A DNA stretch of 64,000 nucleotides. Source: DASPKT01 sp035626475. GTDB taxonomy: Bacteria > Pseudomonadota > Alphaproteobacteria > Azospirillales > Azospirillaceae. Numbering within the stretch: position 1 is the first letter of the stretch; each line of letters starts with the position of its first letter. The position numbers were made by a program, and so were the translations under genes. The notes under the pieces are model-generated. The model saw only the letters and a list, made by a program, of their open reading frames with translations, ran no database searches and was not told where the DNA came from. The stretch is taken from the NCBI GenBank assembly GCA_035626475.1, contig DASPNP010000025.1, forward strand, positions 1 to 64,000. The letters are read 5' to 3'. Positions 52,827 to 61,565 of this stretch are shown piece after piece.

Positions 52827-53453
52827 CTAGTGGCCCTCGCTGCGCTGGAAGACGGGCACCAGCCGTTCGTCGGCCCGCACCCGCGCGGCGATGGCCGACA
52901 GGCGCGGGCAGTTGGCGGCGAACCAGGCGGTGCGGGGCCGCCAGGGATTCATGACGGCGATGTAGAGGTCTAGCAGGCTCATCCGTCCGCCCAGCATGAA
53001 GGGCTGCCCTGCCGACGCCTCGACATGGCGCCACAACATCTCGCGGTAGGAATCCGTGCTGCGCTTCAGCGCCTCGGGCGCGCCCGGCCCCTCGGTCCAG
53101 CGCTCGGGATGGTCGCCCACGGTGAAGGTCGGATAGATGCTGCCGGTGAAGAAGAAGAGCCAGCGCAGGAAGTCCGCCCGCTCCGGCGCGTCCGCCGCCG
53201 GCACGAGGGACGCCAGTTCGGGATGCCGCTCGCAGAGATACAGCGCGATGGCCCCGCTCTCGGTCATCAGCCGTCCGTCCGGCAGCCGCAGCACCGGCAC
53301 CTGGCCCAGCGGGTTCAGCTTCTTCAGCTCCGCGATGTGCGGTCCGTCCTCCCAGGGCACCATCTCGGTCAGCGAATGGGGCGCGCCGGAAAGGTGCAGC
53401 AGCAGCTCCACGATCATGGAGCCCGATCCCCTGGCGCCGATCAGCTCGTACAT
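52827..53453 (-). CDS. glutathione S-transferase-family protein
   Basis: The 208-residue protein has an N-terminal thioredoxin-like domain (YELIGARGSGSMIVELLLHL, NPLGQVPVLRLPDGRLMTESGAIALYLCER) and a helical C-terminal domain. Of two ATGs 6 nt apart, the downstream one (53453) is 6 nt from AGGAGG and is the start. The second Ser block fits a Ser/Cys-type GST. It heads the GST-lrgA-lrgB operon. The substrate is unknown. Confidence 0.83.
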   Translation of the reverse strand: MYELIGARGSGSMIVELLLHLSGAPHSLTEMVPWEDGPHIAELKKLNPLGQVPVLRLPDGRLMTESGAIALYLCERHPELASLVPAADAPERADFLRWLFFFTGSIYPTFTVGDHPERWTEGPGAPEALKRSTDSYREMLWRHVEASAGQPFMLGGRMSLLDLYIAVMNPWRPRTAWFAANCPRLSAIAARVRADERLVPVFQRSEGH

Positions 53454-53589
53454 GCGCATCCTCCTCGGTTCGCCGGGGATTGGACCGGCGAACGGGACGG
53501 GGCGCAAGACGCCCGATGGGGATAGGGAGCGATCCTGATGACGCTACGGAACCGATGGTGGGCTCATCACCCGCAGTTGCCACTCCAGA

Positions 53590-53747
53590 CCGTCACCCCG
53601 GCGAAGGCCGGGGCCCAGGGGTTGCAGCCATGCTCCATTGATGAAGCAGGCCCATATTCCGGCGGTTACCAAGCAGCGATCATAGCGCGCTGCATCGGTC
53701 GCATCCCGCTGCAACCCCTGGATCCCGGCCTTCGCCGGGATGACGGG
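53590..53747. repeat. 158-bp inverted repeat, family D
   Basis: About 39-bp imperfect arms containing CGGCGAAGGCCGGG and AGGGGTTGCAGC, and their complements, surround 80 bp without a gene. This is the type of dispersed palindrome common in alphaproteobacteria. It fills most of the 330-bp gap; only one copy is in the window. Confidence 0.8.
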
Positions 53748-53785
53748 TAGAGAGGTCAAATCCCCCAGCCCATATCCCACCGGCA

Positions 53786-55309
53786 TCAGCCCGGCCCGAG
53801 CGCCGGCAGCTTCAGGGTCAGCGGCGCCGGGCCGGTCTCCGGCCACCAGTCGGCGCGCATGGTACCGTCCTCCTCCAGCACCAGCGACAGCCAGTTGCGG
53901 CTGCGGATCAGCGTCTTGCCGGTGGCGGGGTGCGGCGGCATCTCCAGGCTCATGCCGTCGAACAGCTCCTCCCGGCCCCGCATGGCGCGCTCCAGCAGGT
54001 CGACGGCGAAGCCGTGCGGCGCCGGGTGGACGATGCCGGAGGAGATCAGCTGCCACATCTCGAAGTCGCGGCCCCGGATCACCCCGACGCCGCCCATGTG
54101 GATCTCGCCCGACAGCACCGTGACCCGGCAGCGGGCGGCACGGGCGAAGACGGCGAGGTGGCGGACCAGGTCGCGCCATTCCTCCTGGTGATAGATGCTG
54201 CGCCATTGGTCGCGCAGATCGTCCTCGATCGCCTGCTCCCCCGGCCACCAGTTCACCAGCCGTTCGGTCAGCCCGAAGGCGGGCATGACCACCGGCACGC
54301 TGGACATCAGCAGCAGGTGCCGGCAGCCGTGGAAGCGCACCAGCCACTCCGCCATCTGCGCCCAGCTCTCGGCCGACAGCACCCGGTCGCTCCGCCGCTC
54401 GGCCCTCAGGTCGGGCGCCAGGATGCCGACGCCGTTGACGATCAGCCCCTGGGTATGGGTGCCGGGCGGGCCCCACACCGTCTCCGGCGGCTCGTCCGCA
54501 GCGGCCAGCTGGAACAGGCGGAAGGCCTTGCGCGCGGCTTCGTAGAGCGTCGCGAAGGTGGCGCTGTCCTGCACCCGGTCGGGATGCGAGCCCCAGCCGT
54601 CGATGATGTCGTGGTCGTCCCACATCGCCACGATGGGCGCGCTGGCCAGCATGGCCGCCGTCTCCGCCTGGCCGAAGCCGTGACGGTAGGTATCCAGGAA
54701 ATGATCGTCCAGCTCGGCCGCCAGCTCCGGCGGCGGCGTCTCCTCGGCCTGGCGGGCGGGCGGCAGCTCCTTCCAGCGCTTCAGCCAGGGAATCCGCCAC
54801 AGCCCGTCGGCATAGACCTGGTCGCCCCCCATGAGCATGAGATGGAAGGGCTCGGCGCGGTGGCGGCCCAGCAGATGGGCCCAGCGGGCATTGCGGCTGA
54901 GGCCCTTCTCGGCGATCTCCGCCTCGTTCTCGCAGCCGCCGCAGGAGACGAAGGCGATGCGCGGCCGCAGCGCCGTGCCCGGCACCTGGAAGTACCAGCG
55001 CTCCGCCTCGTCCTTCAGCCCGTAGCCGACGCGCACGTCCTGCGCGCCGCGCGGCACGGCGAAGTCGTAGCGCCACCAGGACAGGCGGGGGCGGGCGGGT
55101 GTGGCCGGCCATTCCTGCAGGAAGCGGGGCGGCACGTCGAGCCGCACCCCGTCGGCCACCATGTCGGGCGGCTCCTCCTCGCCCTCCACCAGGATGCAGG
55201 CGGAGACGCGCCAGCGGTCGCCCTGCACGCCGCGGGCGTACAGGATGGGGCCGAGCCGGAGGGTGGGCGGGCGGCGGCGGGGGCGTCGTCTTGTTGCGCG
55301 ACCGTTCAT
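53786..55309 (-). CDS. PhoD-like metallophosphatase
   Basis: The 507-residue protein has the PhoD/alkaline phosphatase D pattern: FVSCGGCEN, LMLMGGDQVYAD, VAMWDDHDIIDGWGS with the metal-binding His/Asp residues and VLSGEIHMGGVGVI towards the end. It has a basic start without a clear signal peptide or Tat RR motif, so a cytoplasmic place is likely. The start is chosen at ATG 55309; a GTG at 55330 is an alternative. The substrate is unknown. Confidence 0.82.
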   Translation of the reverse strand: MNGRATRRRPRRRPPTLRLGPILYARGVQGDRWRVSACILVEGEEEPPDMVADGVRLDVPPRFLQEWPATPARPRLSWWRYDFAVPRGAQDVRVGYGLKDEAERWYFQVPGTALRPRIAFVSCGGCENEAEIAEKGLSRNARWAHLLGRHRAEPFHLMLMGGDQVYADGLWRIPWLKRWKELPPARQAEETPPPELAAELDDHFLDTYRHGFGQAETAAMLASAPIVAMWDDHDIIDGWGSHPDRVQDSATFATLYEAARKAFRLFQLAAADEPPETVWGPPGTHTQGLIVNGVGILAPDLRAERRSDRVLSAESWAQMAEWLVRFHGCRHLLLMSSVPVVMPAFGLTERLVNWWPGEQAIEDDLRDQWRSIYHQEEWRDLVRHLAVFARAARCRVTVLSGEIHMGGVGVIRGRDFEMWQLISSGIVHPAPHGFAVDLLERAMRGREELFDGMSLEMPPHPATGKTLIRSRNWLSLVLEEDGTMRADWWPETGPAPLTLKLPALGPG

Positions 55310-55388
55310 GGCGCGACCATCGGGGTTCACGCGCGCCGCCGCAAGGGGAATGGCGGGGAAGGGAACGGGGGGTCCTCGGCCGGCCGGG

Positions 55389-55622
55389 TCACCCCTGCCT
55401 GGCGGCGCGTCGGCGCAGCAGCTCCAGCATGGCTTCGGGCACGGGTTCCTCCAGCACCGGATCGTACAGCCGGTGCAGCGCGTCGATCTGCGTCCGGTAC
55501 TGGGTCAGCAGACCGGCGGAGGCGGGGTCCCGCGCCAGGATCGTCTCCACCCGGAGGCGTTCCAGATCGCTGAGCGCGCCGTCGAGGTAGGCGTTGATCT
55601 GTTCCATGGTCAGCTGCGTCAT
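55389..55622 (-). CDS. short anti-sigma-factor-like protein
   Basis: The 77-residue protein starts MTQLTMEQINAYLDGALSDL and continues with a helix ETILARDPASAGLLTQYRTQ and IDALHRLYDPVLEEPVP. This is the N-terminal sigma-binding part of the alphaproteobacterial anti-sigma (RskA/FecR-like) proteins, which usually continue into a membrane helix and a periplasmic domain. Here it stops after 77 residues. GGAAG precedes the ATG at 55622. It has its own stress-type promoter, divergent from the SDR. It could be a cytoplasmic anti-sigma or a degraded copy. No ECF sigma gene is adjacent. Confidence 0.65.
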   Translation of the reverse strand: MTQLTMEQINAYLDGALSDLERLRVETILARDPASAGLLTQYRTQIDALHRLYDPVLEEPVPEAMLELLRRRAARQG

Positions 55623-55704
55623 CACTTCTTCCGGGCCTGCCGGCCGTCCCCTTTCCGCCACCTCTTTCGAGGGACCCAAGTTTGGACGCATCCGGCTCCC
55701 AGTC

Positions 55705-55729
55705 AACATCTTCGGTAAGGGCTTGTTCC
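55705..55729 (-). promoter_or_regulatory. EcfG-type promoter candidate for the anti-sigma-like gene
   Basis: On the minus strand GGAAC (55725-55729), 16 nt, TGTT (55705-55708), about 83 bp before the ATG. Confidence 0.5.
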
Positions 55730-55743
55730 CCAAGGGAGAGGAC

Positions 55744-55769
55744 GGAACGGCCGGCGCGCTGCCCCTGTT
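55744..55769 (+). promoter_or_regulatory. EcfG-type promoter candidate for the SDR gene
   Basis: GGAAC (55744-55748), 17 nt, TGTT (55766-55769), 58 bp before the ATG; its -35 box is only 14 bp from the oppositely oriented one. Confidence 0.55.
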
Positions 55770-55826
55770 GTCCGCGGGCAACGGCCCGATCACGCCGGTC
55801 ATTTCACCCTATAGGAGGAGCCCGCC

Positions 55827-56687
55827 ATGCCGCCCGATGGACAGACGCAGCCCCGGCAGCACCAGGACGTCCAGCCCGGCCGCGAGCACGCGATGGACCC
55901 GAAGCCCCTTGTCATCCATGACGACTACAAGGGCAGCGGCAAGCTGAAGGGCAGGGTCGCGATCATCACCGGCGGCGACAGCGGCATCGGCCGCGCGGTC
56001 GCGGTCCACTATGCCCGCGAGGGCGCCGACGTGGTGGTCGCCTATCTCGACGAGACCCGTGACGCCGAGGAGACCAAGCGCCTGGTCGAGAAGGAGGGCA
56101 CGCGCTGCCACCTGTTCCGCGGCGACCTGGGCGACGAGGCCCTGTGCAAGGCGCTGGTGGCCGAGACGGTCAAGATCTTCGGCAAGGTCGACATCCTGGT
56201 GAACAATGCCGCCGAGCAGCACCCGCAGGACAGCATCGAGGACATCACGTCCGAGCAGCTGGAGCGCACCTTTCGCACCAACATCTTCGCCTTCTTCTAC
56301 CTGACCAAGGCGGCCATGCCGCACCTGAAGAAGGACGCCGCGATCATCAACACGACCTCGGTCACGGCCTACAAGGGCAATCCGCAGCTGCTGGACTATT
56401 CGGCAACCAAGGGCGCCATCGTGGCCTTCACCCGGTCCCTGTCCCATGCGCTGGCGGAGAAGGGCATCCGGGTCAACGGCGTGGCGCCCGGCCCGATCTG
56501 GACGCCGCTGATCCCCTCCACCTTCGACGAGGAGAAGGTGGAGAAGTTCGGCTCCGGCCAGCCGCTGGGCCGCGCCGGCCAGCCGGCCGACGTGGCGCCC
56601 TGCTACGTGTTCCTGGCGTCCTCCGACGGCGCCTACTTCACCGGGCAGATCCTGCACCCGAACGGCGGCGACGTGGTGAACGGGTAG
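55827..56687 (+). CDS. stress-type short-chain dehydrogenase/reductase
   Basis: The 286-residue protein has a 40-residue polar extension, the NAD(P) motif ITGGDSGIGRAVAVHYAREGADV, NNAAEQ, and the active-site pair Tyr191-x3-Lys195 in YSATKGA. It belongs to the group with YhdF/YhxC/GsiB-type general-stress dehydrogenases (glucose 1-dehydrogenase-like). The extension is typical of that group. AGGAGG lies before the ATG. It is preceded by an EcfG-type promoter, divergent from the anti-sigma-like gene. Family B repeat follows. Confidence 0.87.
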   Translation: MPPDGQTQPRQHQDVQPGREHAMDPKPLVIHDDYKGSGKLKGRVAIITGGDSGIGRAVAVHYAREGADVVVAYLDETRDAEETKRLVEKEGTRCHLFRGDLGDEALCKALVAETVKIFGKVDILVNNAAEQHPQDSIEDITSEQLERTFRTNIFAFFYLTKAAMPHLKKDAAIINTTSVTAYKGNPQLLDYSATKGAIVAFTRSLSHALAEKGIRVNGVAPGPIWTPLIPSTFDEEKVEKFGSGQPLGRAGQPADVAPCYVFLASSDGAYFTGQILHPNGGDVVNG

Positions 56688-56702
56688 AGGTCGTACCTGA
56701 AT

Positions 56703-56782
56703 CGTAGGTCGCATGGAGGCGGAGCCGCAATGCGACAGGCCACCCGGGGCGTCGCATTGCGCTGCGCTCCATGCGACCTACG
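56703..56782. repeat. palindromic repeat, family B copy 2
   Basis: An 80-bp imperfect palindrome with ends CGTAGGTCGCATGGAGG and its complement, homologous to 44197-44278. It lies between two convergent genes. Confidence 0.8.
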
Positions 56783-56785
56783 GAT

Positions 56786-58075
56786 TTAAGGTTTCACCGC
56801 CCGCTCGTCCTTCGCCATCACGCCGCCCTTCACCACCACGGGGATGCGCTCCAGCAAGGATATGTCGGCCAGCGGGTCGCCCTGGACCGCCACCAGGTCG
56901 GCCCAGCGGCCCTGCGCCAGGGAGCCGACATCCTTGGCCGCCCCCAGCGCTTCCGCCGCGTTCACCGTGGCGGAGCGGATCGCCTGGATCGGCGTCATGC
57001 CGAAGCGCACCATGCGGGTGAACTGGCGGGCGTTGTCGCCGTGCGGATAGACGCCGGCGTCGGAGCCGTAGACCATCCTGACGCCGGCCTTCACCGCGCG
57101 CTGGAAGCTCTCGCGCTGGACACCGCCTACCTGGCGCTCCTTCTCCAGGCTCTCCTCAAGCACGCCCAGCTTGGCGCCCTCGGCCAGGGTGTGCTCGGTG
57201 TTGTAGATGTCCATGGACAGCCAGGCGCCCTTCTCCTTGGCGAGGCGGATCGCCTCGTCGTCGAGGAAGCTCGCGTGCTCCACCGTGTCGACGCCGGCCC
57301 GCAGCGCCGCCTTGATGCCGTCGGTGCCGTGGGCGTGGGCGGCGACCTTCATGCCCAGCCGGTGCGCCTCGGCGATGGCGGCCGTCAGCTCCTCGTCGGT
57401 GAGCTGCTGCGCGCCCACCGCCGTGCCCTTGGAGAAGACGCCGCCGGTGGCGCAGATCTTCAGCAGGTCGGCGCCGTACTTGTGGACCCAGCGCACCTTC
57501 TGCACCAGCGGCCAGGGGCCGTCGGCGACGGTGGGGCTGCTGTCATTGTACTCGGCCGGTAGCAAATTGTTGTCGCAATGGCCGCCGGTGGCGCCCAGCG
57601 GCGGGCCGGAGACCCAGAGGCGCGGGCCCGGCACCTTGCCGGCATCGATGCCGTCGCGCAGCGCCACGTCGGCGAAGCCGTCGGCGCCGACATTGCGGGC
57701 GCTGGTGAAGCCGGCCATCAGCGTCTTGCGGGCGTTCGCCACGCCGTCCACCGTCTGGTCGGGGATGGAGGCGCCCAGCGAGGAATAGCCGCGCTGGTCG
57801 TGCCGGCTGGTCAGATGGACATGCATGTCGATGAAGCCGGGCAGCACCGTCATGCCCGCGAGGTCCACGCGCGCCACGCCGTCGGGCGCCGCCAGCCGGT
57901 CCTGCGTGCCCACCTCCGCCACGCGCCCGTCGCGCACCAGGATCGCCGGCCGCTCGACATAAGAGCCGGTCGTGACGTCCAGCATCCGGTCGGCGGTGAT
58001 GTAGGCGTTCTGCGCCCCGGCGGAGGCGAAGGGCAGGGCCGCCAGAGCGGCAGCAAGCAGGAGGGCGCGGCGCAT
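56786..58075 (-). CDS. secreted metal-dependent amidohydrolase (Xaa-Pro dipeptidase-like)
   Basis: The 429-residue protein has a Sec signal of about 21 residues (AGA-Q). The metal site is complete: LPGFIDMHVHLT (His-x-His, about 82-87), LLKICATGG with Lys, VAAHAHG, VDTVEHASF and VYGSDAGVYPHG with Asp. It resembles Sgx9260-type prolidase-like amidohydrolases, which cut dipeptides with C-terminal residues of several types. It is in the periplasm. It lies 71 bp downstream of the TonB receptor on the same strand. Confidence 0.87.
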   Translation of the reverse strand: MRRALLLAAALAALPFASAGAQNAYITADRMLDVTTGSYVERPAILVRDGRVAEVGTQDRLAAPDGVARVDLAGMTVLPGFIDMHVHLTSRHDQRGYSSLGASIPDQTVDGVANARKTLMAGFTSARNVGADGFADVALRDGIDAGKVPGPRLWVSGPPLGATGGHCDNNLLPAEYNDSSPTVADGPWPLVQKVRWVHKYGADLLKICATGGVFSKGTAVGAQQLTDEELTAAIAEAHRLGMKVAAHAHGTDGIKAALRAGVDTVEHASFLDDEAIRLAKEKGAWLSMDIYNTEHTLAEGAKLGVLEESLEKERQVGGVQRESFQRAVKAGVRMVYGSDAGVYPHGDNARQFTRMVRFGMTPIQAIRSATVNAAEALGAAKDVGSLAQGRWADLVAVQGDPLADISLLERIPVVVKGGVMAKDERAVKP

Positions 58076-58146
58076 TCTTTTTCATTTCCCCACTAGGATC
58101 ATGGGGATGAGGGTGCCGGGCCGGGAGCGTCCGGGTCAAGCACTCG

Positions 58147-60273
58147 TCAGAAGCGGACCGAAACCGTCGCCAGCACTTCACGCGGCGGCTGGGGGAAGGC
58201 GGCGAAGGGGCCGTCATTGTTGTCGACCACCGTGTTCACCGCCCGGTCCAGCAGGTTGCGCCCGACCAGCGACAGCTCCAGCGAGTCGGTCGGCCTCCAG
58301 GACAGCGAGGCGTTCCACAGCGCGTGGCCGCCGGAGACCACGCTGTTGGCCTCGTCGTACGGGTAGTCCCCCGACAGCTCCACCCAGCCGGAGAGGCGCA
58401 GGCCCAGCGGCTCCCATGCCTTGGTCAGCGACAGGGTTCCGGCATGGCGGGGCACGCCGGCCACCCGCTTGCCGGTGAAGTCGAAGGGCCGGTTCGTGTC
58501 CGGCTCCAGGAAGCGGTTCTCGGTCCAGACCGCGTCGGTGAAGCCATAGGTGGCGCCCGCCTCCAGATCCGCGGCGAGCCGCAGCGTCGCCTCCAGCTCC
58601 AGCCCGCGCGAGCGCTGGCGGCCGGCATTGAGGGTGCGGGCCGTGCCGCCGACGGGCAGCAGCTGCAGCAGGTCGCGGCGCTTCAGCACATAGGCCGTGG
58701 CGGTGGCGGTCAGGCGGCGGTCGAGGAAATCGCCCTTCAACCCCGCCTCCCAATTGTCCGCCAGCTCCGGCTGGGCGTCGGTCGGGCGGCCGCGGAAGGA
58801 CCAGAGCGGGCCGAAGCCGGCGCTGAACCCCGCGCCATAGGCGGCATAGGCGGTTACGTCCTGGGACAGCCGGTAGGTCGCCGACGCCTTGGGGCTGACC
58901 CGCCCGTCGGCGTCGCGCACCGTCTCCACCGGGTTCTCGCCGAACCCGGTGCGGCTGGGGCCGTATGCGACCCGGCGGGAGAAGCGGTCGTAGCGGGCGC
59001 CGGCCGAGAGCGTCAGCGCATCCCGCGTCCAGTCCGCCTGGCCGTAGGCCGCGAGGTTACGCTGGCGTCCGCGCGCGTCCAGCAGCCGGTCGCTGATCCA
59101 GAGGTCGCGGTCGAGGTGGCGGCCCGTGGTCAGGTCGCGGCGCTGGGCGTAGAAGCGGGCGCCGAAATCGAACTCGCCGGTCCAGGTCTCGATGTGCCGG
59201 GCGCGCACCTGCTCCGCGCTGGCGCCGGCCAGCAGTTTCCAGTCGCCCAGGCGCCAGTCCAGCTGCTGCTCGGCGAACAGCGTGTCGGTGTCGCCATCCA
59301 CCCGGAAACCGGTGAAGACCACTTCGGAGGATGCCGCGTCGAACGGGTTGAAGAAGCCCTGCAGCGCGCTGGTGTCGGCGTGTCGGGCGTGCAGCCGGGT
59401 GGTGGCGGTCAGCCCCTCGGCGGGTTCGGCTTCCAGGATGGCGGTGCCCGTCGCCATGCGCTTGTAGAAGCCGGCATCGTCCTGGTTGTAGTTGGCACGG
59501 CGGCCCCGGGGCAGGGGCACCGGCTCGCCCAGCGCATCGACCGGCAGCTCGCCGGCGATGCGCTGCTCGGTGTCGACCCAGCTGGCGGTCAGCGTCAGGC
59601 GGCCCAGCCCGGTCTCCTGCCGGTGCTTGGCGAAAAGGCTCGCCTCCTCGCGGCCGGTACGGTCGCGCCAGCCGTCGCCGCGCTCGGCCTCCGCCAGCAG
59701 CAGCAGCGCGCCACCGGGCAGGGTGGGCGCCTGCAGCTCGGCCCCGGCGCGCAGGTAGCCGTGGCTGCCGGCGGCGAGGCGCAGGCGGCTCGCGGGGTTA
59801 TCGCCCACCTCGCGGGTCCGGTAGTTCACCGTCCCGGCGATGGCGCCGCGGCCGTAGAGCGACGACATGGGCCCCCGCACCAGGTCGACCCGGCCGACCG
59901 CGTCGAAGGGCAGCTGCTCCAGATCGACCTCGTCGTCGCCGGTGACGAAGGGTACCCCGTCCACCAGCACCGCCAGCGTGTCGTTGTGGATGCGGTTGGG
60001 CACGCCACGCAGGGTCAGGCCGGTATAGGTGCCGGAATCGTTGCTGCCCACCGTCACCCCCGGCAGGCCGGTCAGCTCGTCGCCGACGAAGCGCACGCCG
60101 CGCGCCTCGAAATCCTCCCCCGAGACGGTGGAGACGCTGGCCGGCACGTCGCGCACGGCATCCGAGCGCCGCGTCGCCGTCACCACGATCTCGTCCAGGC
60201 GCGAGGCCTGTTGGGCCGATGCGACAGGCGCCAGGACGGTCAGGGCGGTGGAGAGGAGCAGGAGGCGGCGCAT
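58147..60273 (-). CDS. TonB-dependent outer-membrane receptor
   Basis: The 708-residue protein has a signal peptide (first 20 residues, ASA-Q), a TonB box and plug (DEIVVTATRRSDAVRDVP to TVNYRTREVG), a long beta-barrel and the C-terminal Phe (TVSVRF). It lacks an N-terminal signalling domain. It imports a siderophore or, considering the adjacent peptidase, possibly a peptide or related compound. It would be expressed with the amidohydrolase. The start at ATG 60273 is not supported by a strong RBS. Confidence 0.87.
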   Translation of the reverse strand: MRRLLLLSTALTVLAPVASAQQASRLDEIVVTATRRSDAVRDVPASVSTVSGEDFEARGVRFVGDELTGLPGVTVGSNDSGTYTGLTLRGVPNRIHNDTLAVLVDGVPFVTGDDEVDLEQLPFDAVGRVDLVRGPMSSLYGRGAIAGTVNYRTREVGDNPASRLRLAAGSHGYLRAGAELQAPTLPGGALLLLAEAERGDGWRDRTGREEASLFAKHRQETGLGRLTLTASWVDTEQRIAGELPVDALGEPVPLPRGRRANYNQDDAGFYKRMATGTAILEAEPAEGLTATTRLHARHADTSALQGFFNPFDAASSEVVFTGFRVDGDTDTLFAEQQLDWRLGDWKLLAGASAEQVRARHIETWTGEFDFGARFYAQRRDLTTGRHLDRDLWISDRLLDARGRQRNLAAYGQADWTRDALTLSAGARYDRFSRRVAYGPSRTGFGENPVETVRDADGRVSPKASATYRLSQDVTAYAAYGAGFSAGFGPLWSFRGRPTDAQPELADNWEAGLKGDFLDRRLTATATAYVLKRRDLLQLLPVGGTARTLNAGRQRSRGLELEATLRLAADLEAGATYGFTDAVWTENRFLEPDTNRPFDFTGKRVAGVPRHAGTLSLTKAWEPLGLRLSGWVELSGDYPYDEANSVVSGGHALWNASLSWRPTDSLELSLVGRNLLDRAVNTVVDNNDGPFAAFPQPPREVLATVSVRF

Positions 60274-60335
60274 GGCGAGCAGGCGGTGATCCGGACAGGG
60301 AAGGCCGCCGGTGTAGCGCACTCCCCGCCGCCGCC

Positions 60336-60373
60336 ACAAAAGGAAACGGCCGCGGGGGGATGCCCCGCGGCCG
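60336..60373 (-). terminator. terminator of the peptidoglycan-binding gene
   Basis: An 11-bp stem (CGGCCGCGGGG/CCCCGCGGCCG) with a 5-nt loop, followed on the minus strand by TTTCCTTTT, 35 bp after the stop codon. Confidence 0.75.
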
Positions 60374-60407
60374 CATGGCTCACCGCCGGAGCGGAGAGCT
60401 GTCTGGC

Positions 60408-61253
60408 TTAGCGGCCACCGCCGCCGCCGCCACCCGAGCCGCCGCCCGAGCCGCCGCCGGACGCGCCACCCGCGCCGCCGCCGCCCGAGGTCGAGCCGGT
60501 GCTGCCCGTGGCGCCGGTCGAACCGGTGCCGCCGGTCGTGCCGCCCATCGAGCCGCCGGTGCTGCCGGTCGAGCCCATCGAGCCCGAGGTGGCGCCGGTG
60601 CCGCTGCTCGAGCCCATCGAGCCCGAGGTGGAGCCGGAGGCGCTCGGCGAGGAGCCGGTCGCGCTGGAGCCCGTGGCCGAGGAGCCGGTGCTGCCGCCGG
60701 CCGAGCTCTTGCCGCCCATGCCGACCTCGGTGTCACCCGAGCCGCTGGCGGCCGACTGGAACTGCTGCTGGTCGATGCCCAGCGCCGTCAGGGTCTGCTG
60801 GTCGATCGAGCCCGAGCCCTCGATGTTCTGGGACTTCTGGAACTCGTTCAGGGCCTGCTTGGTGTTCGGCCCCATGACGCCGTCGACCTGCACGTCCTGG
60901 CCCTTGTCCTTCAGCGCCTGCTGCAGCTGGCGGACCTGCTCACCCTGCAGGTCGGAAGCCTGCATCGACGCCATGTCGGACGAACCGCTGGCCGTGGAGG
61001 CGGCCGAGGAGCCCATCGAACCGGAGGCACCGGCCGAGGAGCCGGTCTTGCCCGAGGCGCTGCTGCCGGAGGGCGAGGCCTGGGTCGACGGCGAGGTCGA
61101 CATGGACGGCGAGGTGGAAGGCGAGGTGGTGGGGGACTGGGCAGTGGCCGACGGGCTCGTGGCCGTCGACGAGGAGCCGGTCGTCTGCGCGTTCGCCTGC
61201 AGCGCCAGGAAGGCGGTCAGGGCGACGGCCGAAGTCAGGGTCAACGTCTTCAT
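60408..61253 (-). CDS. secreted Ser/Gly/Thr-rich protein with peptidoglycan-binding domain
   Basis: The 281-residue protein has a Sec signal (first 22 residues, ANA-Q) and then a Ser/Thr/Ala-rich region (about 25-95). A PG_binding_1 domain lies at about 98-161 (GEQVRQLQQALKDKG, VDGVMGPNTKQALNEFQKSQ), and a Gly/Ser/Thr-rich tail runs from about 165 to the end. AGGAA precedes the ATG at 61253. It would be anchored at the cell wall by the domain, with flexible flanks. A variant stress-type promoter (GGAAT) lies 80-105 bp upstream. Confidence 0.82.
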   Translation of the reverse strand: MKTLTLTSAVALTAFLALQANAQTTGSSSTATSPSATAQSPTTSPSTSPSMSTSPSTQASPSGSSASGKTGSSAGASGSMGSSAASTASGSSDMASMQASDLQGEQVRQLQQALKDKGQDVQVDGVMGPNTKQALNEFQKSQNIEGSGSIDQQTLTALGIDQQQFQSAASGSGDTEVGMGGKSSAGGSTGSSATGSSATGSSPSASGSTSGSMGSSSGTGATSGSMGSTGSTGGSMGGTTGGTGSTGATGSTGSTSGGGGAGGASGGGSGGGSGGGGGGGR

Positions 61254-61332
61254 GGTGGTTTCCTCATATCGTTCTATGACGATGAGCGGTTCAGCCGCGA
61301 CCCACGCTCCGGGCCGCAACCGCTAACCCACC

Positions 61333-61358
61333 AACAGGGGCACCCCCCGTTTCATTCC
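61333..61358 (-). promoter_or_regulatory. variant EcfG-type promoter for the peptidoglycan-binding gene
   Basis: On the minus strand GGAAT (61354-61358), 17 nt, TGTT (61333-61336), 80 bp before the ATG. One mismatch in the -35 box. Confidence 0.4.
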
Positions 61359-61392
61359 GTGATAATCCTGGGGCAGCTCCCCTCAAGTGTGG

Positions 61393-61418
61393 GGAACAAA
61401 GAGCCCCTATGCCATGTT
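61393..61418 (+). promoter_or_regulatory. EcfG-type promoter candidate for the 46-residue gene
   Basis: GGAAC (61393-61397), 17 nt, TGTT (61415-61418), about 150 bp before the small gene at 61566. It is divergent from the site at 61333-61358. Confidence 0.45.
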
Positions 61419-61565
61419 CTGGCGCGTCGACGGCAAGTAAACGCAAAGAAGTGGTAGATGACGGGTTAGGAGTAATCCACACGCCTGCGGAGGGATTAAC
61501 TTCCCGTTAAGGGCTCTGGGCCGAGACTCATCCGAGAGCCACCCAGCCCATGATGAGGCAATGCG

